Source: Pseudomonadota bacterium
Lineage (GTDB): Bacteria > Chloroflexota > UBA6077 > JAJPHF01
DNA length: 64,000 nucleotides
Reading direction: 5' to 3'
NCBI GenBank assembly: GCA_021325365.1
Contig: JAJPHF010000102.1
Location: 1-64,000, forward strand
The notes beneath the pieces are model-generated. The model was not told where the DNA came from and did not search any database. It was given only the letters and a program-made list of their open reading frames with translations. The translations under genes were made by a program, and so were the position numbers. Below are positions 34,770 through 42,857 of this stretch, in pieces. Numbering within the stretch: position 1 is the first letter of the stretch; every line of letters starts with the position of its first letter.

Positions 34770-36199
34770 AGCACGCCGACGCGGACGTTGCGGAAGCGGG
34801 CGGCGGCGGCGCCGTGGCCGACGTGGGCGACCTGGGAGGGCTGGCCCTTGCCGCAGTTGGGCGTGCCCCAGACGGCCCACTCGCTGCACACGGCGTCGCA
34901 GGCGTTCCAGAACTCGGGCGTGATGCCGGTGTAGGTCGGGTTCTTGAGCAGCGCGCCCAGCTTGCCGCCGCGAATCTCCCAGGCGATCTCCGTGCCAAAC
35001 TGGAAGTTCAGCCGCTTGTCGTCGATGCTCCAGCTCTTGTTGGTCTGCATGTAGATGCCACGGTCGGTGTCCGCGATGAGGTCGGCGAGGCGCCAGGGGC
35101 CGGGCTCCAGGTTGACGTTGGTCATGCGGATGAGGGGGATGCGGTTCCAGCCGTCGGCGCGCATGGTGCCGTTGCTCATCTCGCCGAACTGCGCCGCCGT
35201 CTCGCGCGAGGTCAGGTAGTTGCGGAAGAGGCCCTGGTCCACGATCATCGTGCGCTGCGCCGGCACGCCCTCGTCGTCGTAGCCGAAGGTGCCGAGCCCG
35301 CCCGGCACGGTGGCGTCGGCGACGATCGTGACCTGGGGCGAGCCGTAGCAGAACGTGCCGCGCTTGTCGGGCGTGAGGAAGCTCGTGCCGGCGTAGCTGG
35401 CCTCCATGCCGAGCACGCGGTCCAGCTCGATGGGGTGGCCGCACGACTCGTGTACCTGGAGGGCGGTCTGGGTCGGGTCGAGGATCAGCGTCGTGACCTC
35501 GCTGGGGCACTGGCGAGCGCCGAGCAGCTGCACCGCCTCCTCGGCGATGCGGGGGGCGTTGCCGGCGGGGTCCATCGCCTCGACGAACTCGTAGCCGGCG
35601 GTACCCTGGTGGCGGCCGAAGCTGTTGGGATAGGAGCGCTTCTGCACCTCCTGCTCGCCCACGGCCAGCGCCTCGATGCCGCCGCCGGTCTCGATCAACG
35701 CTTGCTCGACGTAAGCGCCGTCGGTGCTGGCGAAGGTCTTGTCGATGCGCTGGCACTCCAGGGACGCCTCGGCGACGCCGATGCCTCGCACGGCGCGCAT
35801 GGCGGCGTCGGCGCGGAAGAGCAGGTCGAGCTTGTCCTCGAGCGAGACGGCGAAGGGGTCGCGCCGAATGGGCGTGGCGTAGCGCCCGACGGAGCGCACG
35901 GGCGGACCGAGGCTGATGGGCTGGCGGCGGGCGAGGCCGCTGGCGCGGGCGATGGCGACGGCGAGGCGCGTGACGCGCTCTAGCTCGGCGGGCTCGACGC
36001 GCGCGCTGCTGGCGAAGCCCCAGGCGCCATCCACGAGCACGCGCACGCCGAAGCCGGCGCTCTCCTCGTCGGCCAGCGCGTCGACGGCGCCGTTCTTCAC
36101 GCTCACGACCTGCACGCGCTTGGTTTCCAGGCGCACGTCGGCGTAGCTGGCGCCGAGCCCCTGGGCCAGGTCGAGCACCCGCTGGCTGTGGTCACGCAT
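34766..36199 (-). CDS. tldD: TldD metalloprotease subunit
   Basis: A 477-residue protein of normal TldD length. The zinc site HESCGHPIELDRVLGME is the HExxxH motif of TldD, with a later GTPNCGKGQPSQVAHVGHGA supplying the conserved Cys. N-terminal DVRLETKRVQVVSVKNGAVD and C-terminal RMTNVNLEPGPWRLADLI complete the family pattern. With TldE it degrades or trims unfolded and leader peptides and matures some RiPPs, such as microcin B17 in enterobacteria. ATG at 36199. It heads the minus-strand run that ends with tldE and the stress protein, and is divergent from fmdB-mazG. Confidence 0.95.
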   Translation of the reverse strand: MRDHSQRVLDLAQGLGASYADVRLETKRVQVVSVKNGAVDALADEESAGFGVRVLVDGAWGFASSARVEPAELERVTRLAVAIARASGLARRQPISLGPPVRSVGRYATPIRRDPFAVSLEDKLDLLFRADAAMRAVRGIGVAEASLECQRIDKTFASTDGAYVEQALIETGGGIEALAVGEQEVQKRSYPNSFGRHQGTAGYEFVEAMDPAGNAPRIAEEAVQLLGARQCPSEVTTLILDPTQTALQVHESCGHPIELDRVLGMEASYAGTSFLTPDKRGTFCYGSPQVTIVADATVPGGLGTFGYDDEGVPAQRTMIVDQGLFRNYLTSRETAAQFGEMSNGTMRADGWNRIPLIRMTNVNLEPGPWRLADLIADTDRGIYMQTNKSWSIDDKRLNFQFGTEIAWEIRGGKLGALLKNPTYTGITPEFWNACDAVCSEWAVWGTPNCGKGQPSQVAHVGHGAAAARFRNVRVGVL

Positions 36200-36222
36200 G
36201 CTGCCGACTCCTTTGACGTCGC

Positions 36223-36251
36223 TTGACCGCCCTGGCGCGCGCCCCTAGACT
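36223..36251 (+). promoter_or_regulatory. Promoter of the fmdB-like/mazG genes
   Basis: TTGACC (36223-36228) and TAGACT (36246-36251) with an ideal 17-base spacer, 60 bases before the zinc-ribbon gene. One of the best sigma70-like matches in the window. Confidence 0.6.
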
Positions 36252-36311
36252 ATCGGTAGGGAGCGCCCGGGGCGACGTGGGCGCTCCGAATCGCGCGGCG
36301 AGGTGGTGGCG

Positions 36312-36545
36312 ATGCCTCTCTTTGAATATTACTGCTCGACCTGCCGCACGCGCTTCGAGGAGCTGGTGCGGGTGCCGGCCACGGGGGAGGGCGCGACCTG
36401 CCCGCAGTGCGGCCGCACGAACGTGCCGCGCGTGCTGTCGACGTTCGCCACGGTGCGGGCCGGCGACGGGGCCGACCTGGCGTCGGTCGCCAGCTATGGC
36501 GGCGGGGGCGGCTGCTGCGGCGCGGGCGGCTGTGGCTGCGGCTAG
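36312..36545 (+). CDS. FmdB-family zinc-ribbon protein
   Basis: A 77-residue protein starting MPLFEYYCSTCRTRFEELVR with a second Cys pair in ATCPQCGRTNVPRVLSTFAT, the FmdB/CxxC-CxxC regulatory zinc ribbon. The tail is Gly/Cys-rich (GGGGGCCGAGGCGCG), as often seen in this family, and may bind extra metal. ATG at 36312 has GAGGTGG upstream. Function in most bacteria is not known; the name comes from a putative regulator of formamidase. It is followed after a repeat element by mazG. Confidence 0.88.
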   Translation: MPLFEYYCSTCRTRFEELVRVPATGEGATCPQCGRTNVPRVLSTFATVRAGDGADLASVASYGGGGGCCGAGGCGCG

Positions 36546-36677
36546 CGGTCAGTGGTCAGTCATCGGTCGTCAGCAGGGGCCATCGCGGAGCCATCGGGGG
36601 CGCGGCGGGGTGGTTGCGCGAGCAAGACCGCGCGTCTCGGCCGCGCGGGCGGATCGGTGATGGCTGAAGGCTGATGG
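36546..36677. repeat. Heptamer-array element, copy 2, ending inside the mazG start
   Basis: The left array GGTCAGTGGTCAGTCATCGG (then TCGTCAGC) has 7-base periodicity and begins right after the fmdB-like stop. The right array, in reverse complement CCATCAGCCTTCAGCCATCA, has the same period and contains the mazG ATG (36674). Confidence 0.7.
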
Positions 36678-38155
36678 CGATCACGATTGTCGGCCTGGGG
36701 CCGGGGCCGTATCGCGCGCTGTCGCTGGAGGCGGCGGAGGCGTTGCAGGGGGCGGGCGAGCTGTACCTGCGGACGGCGCAGCACTCGACGGTCGCCGAGC
36801 TACCGGCGAGCATCCGCTGGACGGCATTCGACGACCTGTACGAGCAGGCCACCAGCTTCGAGGCGCTGTACGACGAGATCGCCGCGCTCCTGCTCGGGCG
36901 CGGCGCGAAGGCCGACGTGACGTACGCCGTGCCTGGGCACCCGCTGATCGGCGAGGCGTCGGTGCGACGGCTGCTGGAGCGGGCGACGGCGACCGGGGTG
37001 CCGACGCGAGTGATCGGCGGCATGTCGTTCGCCGAGGCGGCGCTGGCGGCGCGCGGCGTTAGCCCGGGCGTGGACGACGTGCAGATCGCCGACGCGATGG
37101 CGCTGCCGCCTATCGCGCCGACGGTGCCGCTGCTGGTCCATCAGGTCTACAAGACGGCAGTGGCCTCGGACCTCAAGCTGGCGCTGCTGCGCCTGTATCC
37201 CCCCGAGCACGAGGCGCTGGTGATCCGCGCGGCGACGACAGCACAGGAGGCGGTCGAGCGCGTGGCGATCGCGGCGCTCGACCGGGGCGTGACGTTCGAT
37301 CACCTGACCACGGTTTACGTGCCGCCGATCCCGCCCGACGAGGACTTCGGCACGCTGACGGGCCTGGCGCACCTCGTGGCGCGGCTGCGACGGCCGGGCG
37401 GCTGCCCCTGGGACGCGCAGCAGACGCACGAGAGCCTGAAGCGCTACATCCTGGAGGAGGCGTACGAGGCGGCCGAGGCGATCGACGAGCAAGACTTCCC
37501 GGCGCTGTGCGACGAGCTGGGCGATCTGCTGCTGCAGGTGGCGCTGCAATCGGAGCTAGCGGACGAGCACGGCGCGTTCGACCTGAACGACGTGCTGCAC
37601 GCCATCTGCGCGAAGCTGGTGCGGCGCCACCCCCACGTGTTCGGCTCGACGGTCGTGGCCGACGCGCGCGAGGTCGAGCTGAACTGGGAGGAGATCAAGC
37701 GGCGGGAGCGCGGCGGAACAGGCCCGCCGCCGTCGGTGCTGGACGGCCTGCCGCGCCACCAGCCGGCGCTGATGACGAGCCAGGCGCTGGTGAAGCGGCT
37801 GCGGGGGGCGGACCTGGCGCCCGCGAGCCGGGCGGACACGCTGGCGGCGAGCGAGGCGGCGCTGCGCGAGCTGGCGGCCGCCGAGACGCCGGCCGCGCGG
37901 GAGGCCAGCCTGGGCCGGGCGTTGTTCGCGCTCGCGCACCTGGCGCGACTGGACGGCGTGGACGCGGAGGAGGCGCTGCGGCAGGCGAACCGGCGCCTCG
38001 CCGGGCGGGTGCGGGCCTGGGAGGAGCGCCAGCGCGCGAGCGGAGCGGCGGCACGCGTACCGTCGGGCGACGACCTGGCGGGGCTCTGGGAAGATGCCGT
38101 GCGCACGGATCAGGAGGCGGCCGCCGGACCGGATGAGCCCGGCGCCGCGAGATGA
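36674..38155 (+). CDS. mazG: MazG nucleoside triphosphate pyrophosphohydrolase with N-terminal tetrapyrrole-methylase-like domain
   Basis: A 493-residue two-domain protein as in Bacillus YabN. N-terminal SAM-binding tetrapyrrole methylase fold: AITIVGLGPGPYRALSLEAA, VTYAVPGHPLIGEASVRRLL, RVIGGMSFAEAAL. The MazG domain starts near residue 235: LVARLRRPGGCPWDAQQTHE, the metal-binding EExxE helix (ILEEAYEAAEAID) and ELGDLLLQVALQ, then HVFG and the WEEIKRRERG end. A C-terminal ~120-residue Ala-rich helical extension is longer than usual. It hydrolyses non-canonical or excess NTPs to NMP. The ATG lies inside a repeat and no strong ribosome site precedes it (GAAGGC, seven bases). Confidence 0.93.
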   Translation: MAITIVGLGPGPYRALSLEAAEALQGAGELYLRTAQHSTVAELPASIRWTAFDDLYEQATSFEALYDEIAALLLGRGAKADVTYAVPGHPLIGEASVRRLLERATATGVPTRVIGGMSFAEAALAARGVSPGVDDVQIADAMALPPIAPTVPLLVHQVYKTAVASDLKLALLRLYPPEHEALVIRAATTAQEAVERVAIAALDRGVTFDHLTTVYVPPIPPDEDFGTLTGLAHLVARLRRPGGCPWDAQQTHESLKRYILEEAYEAAEAIDEQDFPALCDELGDLLLQVALQSELADEHGAFDLNDVLHAICAKLVRRHPHVFGSTVVADAREVELNWEEIKRRERGGTGPPPSVLDGLPRHQPALMTSQALVKRLRGADLAPASRADTLAASEAALRELAAAETPAAREASLGRALFALAHLARLDGVDAEEALRQANRRLAGRVRAWEERQRASGAAARVPSGDDLAGLWEDAVRTDQEAAAGPDEPGAAR

Positions 38156-38231
38156 CATCGGCTTGATGCACAAACCCTGACGCGGCCGAGGCATGAGGTG
38201 GGGACGCCCGGGGTGCTCGGCCGACCGAGGG

Positions 38232-38420
38232 TCAGACGGCGGCGGCGAGGGCCTGCGGCATCGCTTCGGCGGCGAATTCGCAGCAATAGGGATAGCGCAC
38301 GTCGCGCAGCGCGCCACAGCAGGGACACGAGACGAGCCCGTAACCGAGCACCGCATCGGGAACCGGCGGGTCTGTCACGTCGCGGCCATCGAATGCCAGC
38401 GCATCCGCGGTACTCAACAT
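38232..38420 (-). CDS. Cys-rich mini-protein, 62 aa, behind promoter and terminator
   Basis: ATG at 38420 with AGAAGGA eight bases upstream. The N-terminal half is acidic and leader-like (MLSTADALAFDGRDVTDPPV, then PDAVLGYG); the C-terminal half holds five Cys in LVSCPCCGALRDVRYPYCCE, then an Ala-rich end. The Cys arrangement (CPCC...CC) could bind zinc or iron, or be the core of a modified peptide. Codon use and composition look genuine. A promoter at 38495-38524 and an intrinsic terminator at 38441-38470 both precede it on the same strand. No family recognised. Confidence 0.5.
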   Translation of the reverse strand: MLSTADALAFDGRDVTDPPVPDAVLGYGLVSCPCCGALRDVRYPYCCEFAAEAMPQALAAAV

Positions 38421-38440
38421 GGCGGAGTCCTTCTAGAAAC

Positions 38441-38470
38441 AGAAAAGCCAGCACCGAAAACGGTGCTGGC
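38441..38470 (-). terminator. Strong intrinsic terminator upstream of the Cys-rich mini-gene
   Basis: On the minus strand GCCAGCACC-GTTTTC-GGTGCTGGC (9-bp perfect stem, 38447-38470) is followed by TTTTCTGTTTC. It ends about 20 bases before the mini-gene ATG and about 25 bases after the predicted transcription start, so it would act as an attenuator or define a short RNA. Confidence 0.85.
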
Positions 38471-38494
38471 CCCGTCGCCATCCCCAGATACCAA

Positions 38495-38524
38495 AGTATA
38501 TCGGACACTCGACGGGGCGCACAA
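38495..38524 (-). promoter_or_regulatory. Promoter for the attenuated mini-gene transcript
   Basis: On the minus strand TTGTGC (38519-38524), 18 bases, TATACT (38495-38500). The surrounding 38495-38580 is more AT-rich than the rest of the window. The remaining part of the 319-base gap (38525-38739) shows no gene. Confidence 0.5.
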
Positions 38525-38739
38525 CCGATGCATGGCTTGTTGTTTCCTTAACAGAATTGCGTAGGGCGAGCAGTACAGGGCCAGACTGATGCGGCATCGG
38601 CAGCGCCGGGGGAGCATCGCGCAAGCGGCGACAGTGTAGCTGGGGCCAATCGTCGCACGGCGGCTCGGCCGGTGGCACCTGCCCCTTCCTGGCAATTTTG
38701 GTGCCAGTCAGGCGACAACTGGGACGACGAGGCGCGGGC

Positions 38740-40110
38740 ATGACGCTGATCGAGGAGCTGGGGGAGTTTGCGGCGGGCTTGCGGCTGGGCGATGCGCCGC
38801 CCGCCGCGGCTGCCACGCTGCGGCTACACCTGTTCGACACGCTGACCGCCGGGCTGATCGGGATGACCACGCCGGAGGCCCAGGCCGCAAGAGCCCTCCT
38901 CACGGACCTCGGGGCCGGGGAGCGCGCGGCGTCAGGCGAGGGGGCACGGCCGAGCGCACCCCTAGCCGCGTTGGCAGGCTGTATCGTCACGCGCTGCACC
39001 GAGATCGACGACATCGACCTACTGTCCTGCACCACGCCCGGAGCAGTCGTGGTGCCTACCGCGCTCGCGCTCGCCGGGCAAGCCGGCGCCGACGCCGATA
39101 CGTTTCTAGCCGCGCTGCTGGCCGGCTACGAGGCGCTGACACGCTTCGGCCAGGCGGCGGACGGACCGACCATCCTGTACCGCGGCATCTGGCCTACCTA
39201 CCTCGCGGGCGCGCTCGGCGCGGCGGCGACCGCGGCGCGACTCCTCGCGCTATCGGGCCAGGCCACGGCGCACGCGCTGGCGGCGGCCGTTACGCTCAGC
39301 AGCGGCACGAGCGGGCGGGTGCGCGGCCTGTCGTCGCGGTGGCTTACGCTGGGCTGCGCCGCGCAGAATGGCATTCTCGCGGCGCTGGGCGCACGGCACG
39401 GCCTGCGCGGCGACTCGAGCCTGCTGGACGGCGCCTGGAGCGCGACCACCGGCATCGCGCTCGACGGCGCGGCGCTGACGCGCGGCCTGGGGCGCCCCTT
39501 CGCCATCGAGCGGGTGAGCATCAAGCCGTACTGCGCGGCCAAGCAGGTGACCAGCAGCATCGCGGCGTTCGTGGCGCTGCTGGACGAGCGCGTGGTAGAG
39601 CCGACGGCCGTCGAGCAAGTGATCGTGGCCGTGCCGCCGGCCTACGCGCGGATGATCGACCAGCCGGCGCCGCCGCCCGAGCGGCTGGGGGGAATCGCCA
39701 GCGCGCAGCATCAGCTCGCACTCGCGGCCTACTATCGCGACGAGCTGCTAGACGTGCGGCGTCCCGAGCAACATCGGGAGCCGGCGTTTCGAGCGTTGAT
39801 GGAGCGGGTGCAAGTGGTGGCCGACCCCCGGCTGGCGAGCGACTACCCGCGCACCTGGCCGGCGCGCGTCACCGTGCGGTTTGCCGGTGGAGAGGCCACG
39901 CGCGAGGTGAGACATACCGCCGGCGACCCCGGCCACCCCTTCACCTGGGACGACGCCCTCGCCAAAGCCCGTCGCGTCCTGCGCGGCGTGGCCACCCCAG
40001 CCGCCGTGGACCGCCTGGCCACGACCTGTCGAGAGCTGGGCGCGGGCGCCGCACTGAGCGACCTGCGAGCGGCGCTCGCGGCGGCCGGCGGGCCGGGCGA
40101 CGACCGTTGA
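38740..40110 (+). CDS. MmgE/PrpD family protein
   Basis: A 456-residue protein of the MmgE/PrpD (2-methylcitrate dehydratase, cis-aconitate decarboxylase) family. N-terminal helical core: LRLHLFDTLTAGLIGMTTPE, IVTRCTEIDDIDLLSCTTPG (the 'D..D' region where DD(T/H)..... is usual), ALLAGYEALTRFGQ, then WPTYLAGALGAAATAARLLA, GLSSRWLTLGCAAQNGILAA, SIKPYCAAKQVTSSIAAF (the KPYPcC-H-like segment) and a C-terminal alpha+beta domain. The usual '(K)xHPxC' segment here reads KPYCAAKQ, so substrate use may differ. ATG at 38740 with GAGG upstream. It may handle a branched carboxylic acid. Confidence 0.85.
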   Translation: MTLIEELGEFAAGLRLGDAPPAAAATLRLHLFDTLTAGLIGMTTPEAQAARALLTDLGAGERAASGEGARPSAPLAALAGCIVTRCTEIDDIDLLSCTTPGAVVVPTALALAGQAGADADTFLAALLAGYEALTRFGQAADGPTILYRGIWPTYLAGALGAAATAARLLALSGQATAHALAAAVTLSSGTSGRVRGLSSRWLTLGCAAQNGILAALGARHGLRGDSSLLDGAWSATTGIALDGAALTRGLGRPFAIERVSIKPYCAAKQVTSSIAAFVALLDERVVEPTAVEQVIVAVPPAYARMIDQPAPPPERLGGIASAQHQLALAAYYRDELLDVRRPEQHREPAFRALMERVQVVADPRLASDYPRTWPARVTVRFAGGEATREVRHTAGDPGHPFTWDDALAKARRVLRGVATPAAVDRLATTCRELGAGAALSDLRAALAAAGGPGDDR

Positions 40111-40399
40111 GGCGGTGCCGGCGGGCGGGCCCCTCCCCGAATACCCGGCGGCGTCCCGCCAGGCGCCACACGCTGCGCCAACCCCACGGGCCGCGCGAGG
40201 CCTCGGCTGGAGGCGGCAAGGTGGACGCGGCAAGCGGCGCCTACACCGTTACATGGCCGACACAACTCCGAGGCGCGCTCTCGTGGGGTAGAGACAGTGG
40301 CGCGCACCGCCGAGTATATGAATAGGGGGCCGCCCACGGCGCCTGGGGCCGGCGGGCGAGATGGACTCCGCTAAATTCGGCTCAGGTGAGGAGAGAACC

Positions 40400-40750
40400 T
40401 TGCTCGGACGACTGATCGGCGCGACCCTGGCGATCCTGGCGGCGCTAACGCTACTGGTGGGGCAACCGCAGCGCGTGCTCGCGGACCCGCGGGACTTCAC
40501 CCTCGTCAACGGCAGCTCGATCACGATTCGGGAGGTCTACGTCTCGGCGTCCGACGTGCAGAGCTGGGAAGAGGACGTGCTCGGCACCGACGTGCTGCCG
40601 CCGGGGCAGCAGGTCAACATTACCTTCTCGCCAGCCGACGGCGACGCTGGCAAGTGCCTGTACGACATCCGCGTCGTGGGCGTGAACGGGGCGGAAGGGA
40701 CGATGACGGGCGTGAACCTCTGCACGACGACGACGGTCACGTTTAGCTGA
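40400..40750 (+). CDS. Small secreted protein with two conserved Cys
   Basis: A 116-residue protein. TTG at 40400 with GAGGAGAG six bases upstream starts LGRLIGATLAILAALTLLVG, a good signal peptide ending near VLA-DPRDF. The mature 85 residues are all-beta: DFTLVNGSSITIREVYVSAS, GTDVLPPGQQVNITFSPADG, CLYDIRVVGVNG, then GVNLCTTTTVTFS. I recognise this small beta-sandwich type as a recurrent uncharacterised exported protein. The 289-base gap before it (40111-40399) has only GC-rich, repeat-like sequence. Confidence 0.7.
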   Translation: MLGRLIGATLAILAALTLLVGQPQRVLADPRDFTLVNGSSITIREVYVSASDVQSWEEDVLGTDVLPPGQQVNITFSPADGDAGKCLYDIRVVGVNGAEGTMTGVNLCTTTTVTFS

Positions 40751-40800
40751 GGATCGACGCAGAGCCACCACGGCCGGCGGGGCGCTGCCGGCCGTGGTGG

Positions 40801-41694
40801 CTAGGTCTGGAGCGGCAGGATGGCCGCGGCGAGCGCCTCTAGCTCGGCCGTCCAGGAGGCGGGCGGGGCGGCCGGGCGGACGAGAAACTTCGAGACCCCC
40901 GCATCCGTGAAGCGGTGCAGCGTGGCGCGCAGCGCGGGCAGGCCGATGGGGACTAGCTCGCGGGGGTCCACGTCGGGGCGGCGAGCGGCGACGGCGGCCA
41001 CGGCGGCGGGCGGCGTGTCGGCGTGGGCGTAGACGACGATCGCGCCGTAGTGCTCGGGGTCGATGGCGCGGCCCGCTTCGGCGGCGGCCGCCTCGATGGT
41101 GCGGCGGCCGGCGGCGGCCTCGGCGGGCGTGCAGCCGCCGGGCAGCCAGCCGTCGGCGAGCCGGCCGACGCGCCGCAGAGCGGCGGGCGCCCGCCCGCCG
41201 AGCCATAGGTCGAGAGCGGGCTGCACAGGCCGCGGCCGCACGCGCAGGCCGTGATAAGTGAAGCGCACACCGGTATGATCGACAGTGTCCTCGGTCCAGA
41301 GGCGGCGGAGCAGGGGCAGCGTCTCGTCGAGCCAGGCGCCGCGCTCGCGGGGGGCGACGCCGAACGCCGCGCGCTCGGCCGGATCGTCGGCGCCCAGGCC
41401 GAACGCGGGCAGCAAGCGGCCGTCGGAGAGGCGGTCGAGGCTGGCTAGCTCCTTGGCCAGCAGGACGGGGTTGCGACCGGGCAGCACGAGCACGCTGGTG
41501 CCGAGCTTTAGCCGCCGCGTGCGCGCGGCGGCGTAGGCGAGGCCGAGCAGCGGGTCGTAGATGGGGCTGGAGACGCGCTCGGACAGCCAGAGCGAGTCGA
41601 AGCCGAGACGCTCCAGGTCGTCCACGAGGCGGCCGAAGCCGGCGTCGTGGCCATCGCCCTGCACTCCCAGCGCGAAGCCGATCCTCACTTTCAT
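40801..41694 (-). CDS. LLM-class flavin-dependent oxidoreductase (SsuD/methylene-H4MPT reductase-like)
   Basis: A 297-residue luciferase-like protein: GFGRLVDDLERLGFDSLWLS, AAARTRRLKLGTSVLVLPGR, NPVLLAKELASLDRLSDGRL and LPAFGLGADDPAERAAFG, then VRPRPVQPALDLWLGGRAPA. This is the F420- or FMN-dependent TIGR03619-like subgroup rather than a clear SsuD. It is the last gene of the seven-gene minus-strand operon, one base after the preceding lipoprotein gene, which implies tight co-translation. In this setting, beside binding proteins and a sulfopyruvate-decarboxylase-like enzyme, an alkanesulfonate-monooxygenase-type role is possible but not shown. Confidence 0.85.
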   Translation of the reverse strand: MKVRIGFALGVQGDGHDAGFGRLVDDLERLGFDSLWLSERVSSPIYDPLLGLAYAAARTRRLKLGTSVLVLPGRNPVLLAKELASLDRLSDGRLLPAFGLGADDPAERAAFGVAPRERGAWLDETLPLLRRLWTEDTVDHTGVRFTYHGLRVRPRPVQPALDLWLGGRAPAALRRVGRLADGWLPGGCTPAEAAAGRRTIEAAAAEAGRAIDPEHYGAIVVYAHADTPPAAVAAVAARRPDVDPRELVPIGLPALRATLHRFTDAGVSKFLVRPAAPPASWTAELEALAAAILPLQT

Positions 41695-41695
41695 G

Positions 41696-42847
41696 TTAGC
41701 GGTAGGGGCCGAGCTGGGCGGCGGCGCTCTCGATGTGCTGCAAGTCGATGAACTGGGAGAGGTCCACGCGGGCCTGCTGGGAGCCTGTCGCCAGGAAGAA
41801 GTCCTGCTGCTCGTCGAAGCTGTGCAGGTCCATCTTGCCGTCGGGGTCGAGCGCCGATAGCTCCATCTGATCGTAGAGCGCGCGGTCTTTGACGGGGGTG
41901 TGCCGAGTCAGCGAGTCGATCACCTTCTCCCGCGCCGCCGGCTCCCTCTTGAGAAAGGCGTCGTTGTAGACGCGGATGGCCCGCAGGTAGGCGACCATGA
42001 ACTTGGTCCCCAGGTCCGAGCGGCTGAACTCGGGCGAGTAGAGCAAGACTGCTACCTGGTTCGAGGGGTTCACTTGGTAGTCGTAGCCCATCTTCACCAC
42101 GTTGCCCTGGTTGAGCGCGATGGTGGCGAACGGCTCGACGCTCCAGGCGAAGTCCAGGTTGCGATTGGCGAAGGCGGGAATCATGTCGGGGAAGCTCATG
42201 ATCGACATGTCGAGGTCGCCCGGGGTGAGGCCGCCTTGCTTGAGGAAGGCGGTCAGGTCTAGCTCGGGGCTAATGCCCTGGGCCGGCTTGGCGGAGCGCA
42301 TGCCCTTGAGGTCGGCCACGCTCTTGACGCGGCTGTCGGCCAGGTCCTTGCGGAGCAGATAGATGCTGACCGGGAAGCCGGGCGGCGTGGGGTCGCTGTG
42401 GCCCTTGTCGGCCACGATGCGCACGTTGACGCCGGTCCGCAGGGCGTTGAAGAGTCCCGCGCTGGTGGCGCCGCCGCCCACTTCGAGCTGGTTCGTGGCG
42501 AGCGGCGCGACCATGTTGGCGGCCGAGTCGAACGGCGAGGTGTCGATCTCGATACCCTGCTCGGCGTAGTAGCCCTCGTCCATGCCCACGTAGATGCCCG
42601 CGTCGGAGAGCAGGTTCAGCTCGCCGTAACGCACCTTCTGCAAGCCGCCGGACTGGGGCGGCGCCGTGGACACCGGGCTGGCCGCCGTGGGCGCGCTCGC
42701 GGCGAGCGGCGAGGTCGCCGGGGCGCTGGTCGCCGCCGCGGGCGGCGCCGGGGCGGGCGGGGCGCTGCCCCCGCCGCTACAGGCAAGGGCCAGGGCGAGG
42801 GCCGCCGGCAGCGCGGCGGCCAGGACGCGGCGGCGGGATGCGCTCAT
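41696..42847 (-). CDS. NMT1/SsuA-type ABC substrate-binding lipoprotein
   Basis: A 383-residue lipoprotein: signal MSASRRRVLAAALPAALALA with lipobox ALAC, a 45-residue Ala/Pro/Ser linker, then the type-2 binding fold (LNLLSDAGIYVGMDEGYYAE, APLATNQLEVGGGATSAGLF, NVRIVADKG, LKGMRSAKPAQGISPELD, then SFPDMIPAFANRNLDFAW). It shares long stretches with the 62543-63763 protein (SDAGIYV, IVADKG, FPDMI, KDRALYDQM, LDPDG), so the two are paralogues. It should bind a small nitrogen- or sulfur-containing acid at the cell surface. No permease or ATPase gene is near. Confidence 0.88.
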   Translation of the reverse strand: MSASRRRVLAAALPAALALALACSGGGSAPPAPAPPAAATSAPATSPLAASAPTAASPVSTAPPQSGGLQKVRYGELNLLSDAGIYVGMDEGYYAEQGIEIDTSPFDSAANMVAPLATNQLEVGGGATSAGLFNALRTGVNVRIVADKGHSDPTPPGFPVSIYLLRKDLADSRVKSVADLKGMRSAKPAQGISPELDLTAFLKQGGLTPGDLDMSIMSFPDMIPAFANRNLDFAWSVEPFATIALNQGNVVKMGYDYQVNPSNQVAVLLYSPEFSRSDLGTKFMVAYLRAIRVYNDAFLKREPAAREKVIDSLTRHTPVKDRALYDQMELSALDPDGKMDLHSFDEQQDFFLATGSQQARVDLSQFIDLQHIESAAAQLGPYR

Positions 42848-42857
42848 GGCGGCTCCT

